Of a stretch of DNA of 64,000 nucleotides, positions 61,067-64,000 are shown one piece after another. The stretch covers positions 1-64,000 of the forward strand of contig NZ_VITY01000006.1 of the NCBI RefSeq assembly GCF_007993935.1. Reading direction: 5' to 3'. The stretch's first letter is position 1. Every line of letters starts with the position of its first letter. The DNA is from Bradyrhizobium macuxiense (GTDB taxonomy: Bacteria; Pseudomonadota; Alphaproteobacteria; Rhizobiales; Xanthobacteraceae). Both the position numbers and the translations under genes were made by a program. The notes beneath the pieces were generated by a model. That model saw only the letters and a list, made by a program, of their open reading frames with translations. It was not told where the DNA came from and did no database searches.

Positions 61067-61095
61067 GATAATCCGGACAGACGGTCTATTATTGC
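61067..61095. promoter_or_regulatory. Possible cluster B TetR operator, site 3 (weaker)
   Basis: On the minus strand: AATAAT, AGACCGTCT, GTC, CGGATTAT. It keeps the AATAAT and CGGATTAT ends of site 1 but the centre differs and is one base shorter. Lies between divergent ligase and binding-protein genes, 89 and 88 bases from the two starts. Confidence 0.45.
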
Positions 61096-61182
61096 ACAGC
61101 GAACGCGGCGGGTAAAGCCTGGAAGGCAGCCGCCGTCGGGATCAACGAGCCCCGCAAAAGAGGGCCGTCATGGGAGGGGAAG

Positions 61183-62418
61183 ATGCGGAAGCCAATCGTC
61201 ACGTTTGCAGTGTGGGCGTTCGCGCTCACCGGCGCGCTCGGAACAGCGAACGCCCAGAAGGCCTATGGTCCGGGGGTCAGCGACACCGAGATCTTGCTCG
61301 GCGCCAATGCGCCTTACAGCGGGCCGGCGTCGATCTATGCGAGCTTCCCGAAGACCATGCTCGCCTATTTTGCGATGCTGAACGAAAAGGGCGGCATCAA
61401 CGGTCGCCATATCAACTTGCTGACCCGCGACGACGCCTATAGCCCGCCCAAGACCGTCGAGGTGACGCGCGCGCTGGTCGAGAACGACAAGGTGCTCGCG
61501 ATCATGGCGCCGTTCGGCACGCCGACCAATGCCGCGATCCAGAAATATCTCAACAGCAACGGCGTCCCACAGCTGCTGGTGCAGAGCGGCGGCACCCGCT
61601 GGAACGATCCGAAGCAGTTCCCCTGGACCACGCCCTACTCGCCGACCTACGTCAACGAGTCCCGGATCATCGCCCGCTATGTCCTGCGCGAGAAGCCGGA
61701 TGCCAAGATCGGCGTGCTCCTGCAGGCCGACGACATCGGCAAGGATTTTGTCCTCGGCCTGAAGGAGGGGCTTGGCGCCAAGGCCGACACCATGATCGTC
61801 AAGGAGGCGATGTATCAGTCGACCGAGCCGACGATCGACTCGCAGATCGTAAACCTGAAGGCGTCGGGCGCGGATACGGTCCTGATCGCGGCGCAGAACA
61901 AGTTCGCCTCGATGGCGATCCGCAAGATCCACGAGCTCGGATGGAAGCCGCTGATCTTCCTCGGCTCGACCGCGAATTCGATCGCCGGCGTGCTGGTGCC
62001 GGCGGGGCTCGAGGCCTCGACCGGCATCCTGACCACGACCAGCTACAAGACGCCGAACGATCCGGCCTGGGCCAACGACAAGGGCATGGCCGACTATCTC
62101 GCCTTCGTCGCGAAATACATGCCGGGCATGGACCCGAACGATGTGATCGCGGTGACCGGTTACACCACGGCACAGCTCGGCGCGATCATCCTGCAGCGTT
62201 GCGGCGACAATCTCACCCGGGAGAACGTGCTGAAGCAGGCCACCAATCTCAGCGGCATCGCGCTGCCGATGCTGCTGCCGGGCATCACCATCCAGACCAC
62301 GCCGCAGGACTACGCGGCGATCACCGAACGCCGCTTCGCACGCTTCGACGGCAAGACCTGGGTGCTGTTCGGCGACATCGTCGGCGCGGGAACGGCCAAG
62401 CAAGCCGCCAAGGACTGA
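61183..62418 (+). CDS. Liv-type ABC transporter substrate-binding protein, right edge cluster
   Basis: A 411-residue Peripla_BP_6 protein. Signal peptide residues 1-24 (core FAVWAFALTGALGTANA). DTEILLGANAPYSGPASIY, DDAYSPPKTVEVTRALVE and IGVLLQADDIGKDF are typical; the DDAYSPPK segment and several C-terminal strands (TNLSGIALPMLLPGI, ...TTPQDYA) match the binding protein at 34420-35637 closely. GGAGGGGAAG lies before ATG 61183. No permease follows; it may use the LivFGHM at 44.3-49.8 kb (inference). Confidence 0.92.
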   Translation: MRKPIVTFAVWAFALTGALGTANAQKAYGPGVSDTEILLGANAPYSGPASIYASFPKTMLAYFAMLNEKGGINGRHINLLTRDDAYSPPKTVEVTRALVENDKVLAIMAPFGTPTNAAIQKYLNSNGVPQLLVQSGGTRWNDPKQFPWTTPYSPTYVNESRIIARYVLREKPDAKIGVLLQADDIGKDFVLGLKEGLGAKADTMIVKEAMYQSTEPTIDSQIVNLKASGADTVLIAAQNKFASMAIRKIHELGWKPLIFLGSTANSIAGVLVPAGLEASTGILTTTSYKTPNDPAWANDKGMADYLAFVAKYMPGMDPNDVIAVTGYTTAQLGAIILQRCGDNLTRENVLKQATNLSGIALPMLLPGITIQTTPQDYAAITERRFARFDGKTWVLFGDIVGAGTAKQAAKD

Positions 62419-62467
62419 CTGCTCTGCGCACCGACCGACCGAGGCTCAAACACCAAGGACAAGAACA

Positions 62468-63583
62468 ATGCTGACAGCCCAGGATGATCTCATCGGCCAC
62501 CAGACACCGCAGCCGTTTGCCAAGGCAGGCGGCGGCGATATCAGGTTCACCGAGCGCTACTGGTACACCGCACATCCGATCGACGGCAGCGAGCTCTTGA
62601 TCGATATCGGGCTCGGCTATTACCCGAACCGCAATGTGATGGACGGTTTTGCCGGCATCACGATCGGCCGCCGCCAGCACAATTTCCGTGCCTCGCGGCG
62701 GCTCGGAACGCGCCCGCTGGAGACCGAGGTCGGCGGGCTCAGAATCGAGATCGTCGAGGGCAACGGCCTGCACCGGGTCTCGCTCGCCGAGAATCCGTCC
62801 GGGATCAGCTTCGCGCTCGAATTCAAGGCGAGCTTTCCCGCGGCACAGGAGAAGCAGAATTTCCGGGAGCGCAACGGCGTCGTCGAAGAAGACCTCGCGC
62901 GGGTCTCGCAATTCGGCCGCTGGCGCGGCTGGATCATTGCCGACGGCAAGCGCTACGACATCGAACCGGAACGATGGTGGGGACAGCGCGACCGCTCCTG
63001 GGGTCTGCGTTCGGAGATGCGCACCGACGAGACGCGGCCGCCGGTTGCAACCCATCGCAACTTCTTCTGGACGTGGTCGATGTTCCAGTTCGAGACGTCG
63101 GCGCTGTCGGTCTTCATCAAGGAGCGCACGCCGGGCAAGCCGCATTACCTGTCGGGCACCGAGTTCCGCCGCGAGGCCGACGGATCGGTGTCGCATCGCG
63201 AGGTCACCTCGGTCGAGCACACAATCGAGTGGGCCGACGACCCGCTCGGGCAGACCATCGCTGCGGCCGACTTCACCTTCGTCTTCGATCACGGCGAGCC
63301 GCGCCACGTCAGGATACTGGGATTGCCGACCCGGTTTTATCTCAAGGCCGGCATGTATGGTGGGCTGCAGGGCTGGACCCATGGCGACGACCGCGGCGAG
63401 AACCATGCCGCACATGACGTCTGGAACCTCGACGATGCCGCGACGCGTGCCATCGCGCGCACGCTGTCGGACCATGTCGTGCGGCTCGACAGCGGCAACG
63501 AGACCGGATTCGGCATCAGCGAATACGGCGTCGCCGCCGGCTATCCGCTCTACCCGGGACCGCAGAAATTCCCGGCGATGTGA
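62468..63583 (+). CDS. CrtC/AttH lipocalin-like protein of unknown function
   Basis: A 371-residue soluble protein built mainly of beta strands. WWGQRDRSWGLR (about residues 178-189) matches the conserved motif of the AttH/CrtC (carotenoid 1,2-hydratase-like) lipocalin fold, and NFFWTWSMFQFET follows it as in DUF7064/7065-type proteins. No signal peptide. Such proteins occur with isoprenoid, steroid and hydrophobic acid genes and may hydrate or bind a hydrophobic substrate. I cannot assign a reaction. It lies 49 bases after the binding protein and shares one base with the thioesterase start (TGATG). Confidence 0.65.
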   Translation: MLTAQDDLIGHQTPQPFAKAGGGDIRFTERYWYTAHPIDGSELLIDIGLGYYPNRNVMDGFAGITIGRRQHNFRASRRLGTRPLETEVGGLRIEIVEGNGLHRVSLAENPSGISFALEFKASFPAAQEKQNFRERNGVVEEDLARVSQFGRWRGWIIADGKRYDIEPERWWGQRDRSWGLRSEMRTDETRPPVATHRNFFWTWSMFQFETSALSVFIKERTPGKPHYLSGTEFRREADGSVSHREVTSVEHTIEWADDPLGQTIAAADFTFVFDHGEPRHVRILGLPTRFYLKAGMYGGLQGWTHGDDRGENHAAHDVWNLDDAATRAIARTLSDHVVRLDSGNETGFGISEYGVAAGYPLYPGPQKFPAM

Positions 63584-64000
63584 TGGACGGGCAAGGCATC
63601 CGCGTCGCGGACGGTGACGAAGCCGCGTGCGATCCATGGGACAATCAGGCGGCGGAGGCGCTGGTCTCGCTCGAGACCATCGCCCCGCTGCGCTATCGCA
63701 GCCGCTTCGGCGACGGCAATCTCAACGGGCGCTCCTATGGCGGCCAGATCCTTGGCCAGGCCATGATGGCCGCGACGCTCAGCGCTCCCGAGGATCGCCC
63801 GGCGGCAATGCTGCAGCTCTTGTTCCTGCGCGGCGCCGATCCGGCCCGGCGCATCACGTTTGAGGCGCAGATTCTCCAGGACGGCAAACGGTTCTCCTCA
63901 CGCCACGTCGTCGGCAGCCAGGGGGACGGGCGAACGGTGCTGAGCGCGCAGGCCACATTCTCCGCACCGCAGCCGGGTCCGCGGCACGCCGCCCCGTTCG
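63583..64000 (+). CDS. Acyl-CoA thioesterase II (TesB-like), cut by the window edge
   Basis: The first 139 codons of a double-hotdog thioesterase. LVSLETIAPLRYRSRFGDGNLNGRSYGGQILGQAMMAA (quoted in part: GRSYGGQILGQAMMAA) is the TesB N-terminal hotdog signature, followed by LQLLFLRGADPARRITFEAQIL and the RHVVGSQ strand. The catalytic Asp/Thr/Gln of the second hotdog lies beyond the edge. ATG 63583 shares a base with the upstream stop, so the two genes are coupled. It would release free acid or CoA from pathway intermediates. Confidence 0.88.
   Translation, partial: MDGQGIRVADGDEAACDPWDNQAAEALVSLETIAPLRYRSRFGDGNLNGRSYGGQILGQAMMAATLSAPEDRPAAMLQLLFLRGADPARRITFEAQILQDGKRFSSRHVVGSQGDGRTVLSAQATFSAPQPGPRHAAPF

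Overview
The window reads as chromosomal DNA from a Bradyrhizobium-like alphaproteobacterium (Bradyrhizobium or close Rhodopseudomonas/Afipia relative). Support: high GC with strong G/C third positions, AapQM/LivHMGF-type transporters, glgC-glgA, many acyl-CoA genes, and dispersed intergenic palindromes typical of that group (cgtagggtggattag..., cattgcgag...gaagcaatccat..., gcatgatcc...ggatcatgc). No rRNA, tRNA, CRISPR array or complete insertion sequence is visible; only the last codons of an IS110-type transposase lie at the left edge.

Region 1 (0-12.5 kb): a nitrogen-compound uptake and breakdown cluster. A divergent arrangement centred on a perfect 12-bp inverted repeat (8268-8304) has, leftward, two polar amino acid ABC permeases, a FadR-type GntR regulator, two paralogous amidases and a Liv-type binding protein, and, rightward, an RpiR/MurR regulator, a class III aminotransferase, a polar amino acid binding protein and an Asp/Glu racemase-like enzyme. 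No ATPase subunit is present.

Region 2 (12.5-34.3 kb): unrelated housekeeping and accessory genes: a repeat-rich DUF11 autotransporter, a DUF3829 protein, two MFS carriers, a DUF983 protein, a MocR regulator, two serine hydrolases, an SMP-30-like protein, a three-domain rhodanese protein, glgC-glgA, a fused membrane/spermidine-synthase-like protein and a DUF417 membrane protein.

Region 3 (34.4-64 kb): a catabolic island for one or more organic acids handled as CoA thioesters. Cluster A (34.4-42.1 kb) has a binding protein, an FMN nitronate-monooxygenase-like protein, crotonase, SDR, CoA ligase and TetR, divergent from a DUF35 protein plus a thiolase-like protein lacking the nucleophilic cysteine (the make-up of acyl-CoA retro-aldolases). 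Cluster B (42.1-64 kb) has a TetR, an operon of FAD oxidoreductase, LivF, LivG, CoA ligase, LivH, LivM and binding protein, and on the other strand a SnoaL-crotonase fusion, acyl-CoA dehydrogenase, esterase, SDR, crotonase, two-subunit Rieske oxygenase, a small protein plus APH-type kinase plus CoA ligase resembling the LvaA/LvaB/LvaE set, then rightward a fourth binding protein, a CrtC/AttH-like protein and a TesB thioesterase running off the edge. Two strong copies and one weaker copy of a palindromic motif precede the cluster B operons, suggesting one TetR regulon. The substrate cannot be read from sequence; a cyclic or aromatic side-chain acid, or a hydroxy acid, fits best.
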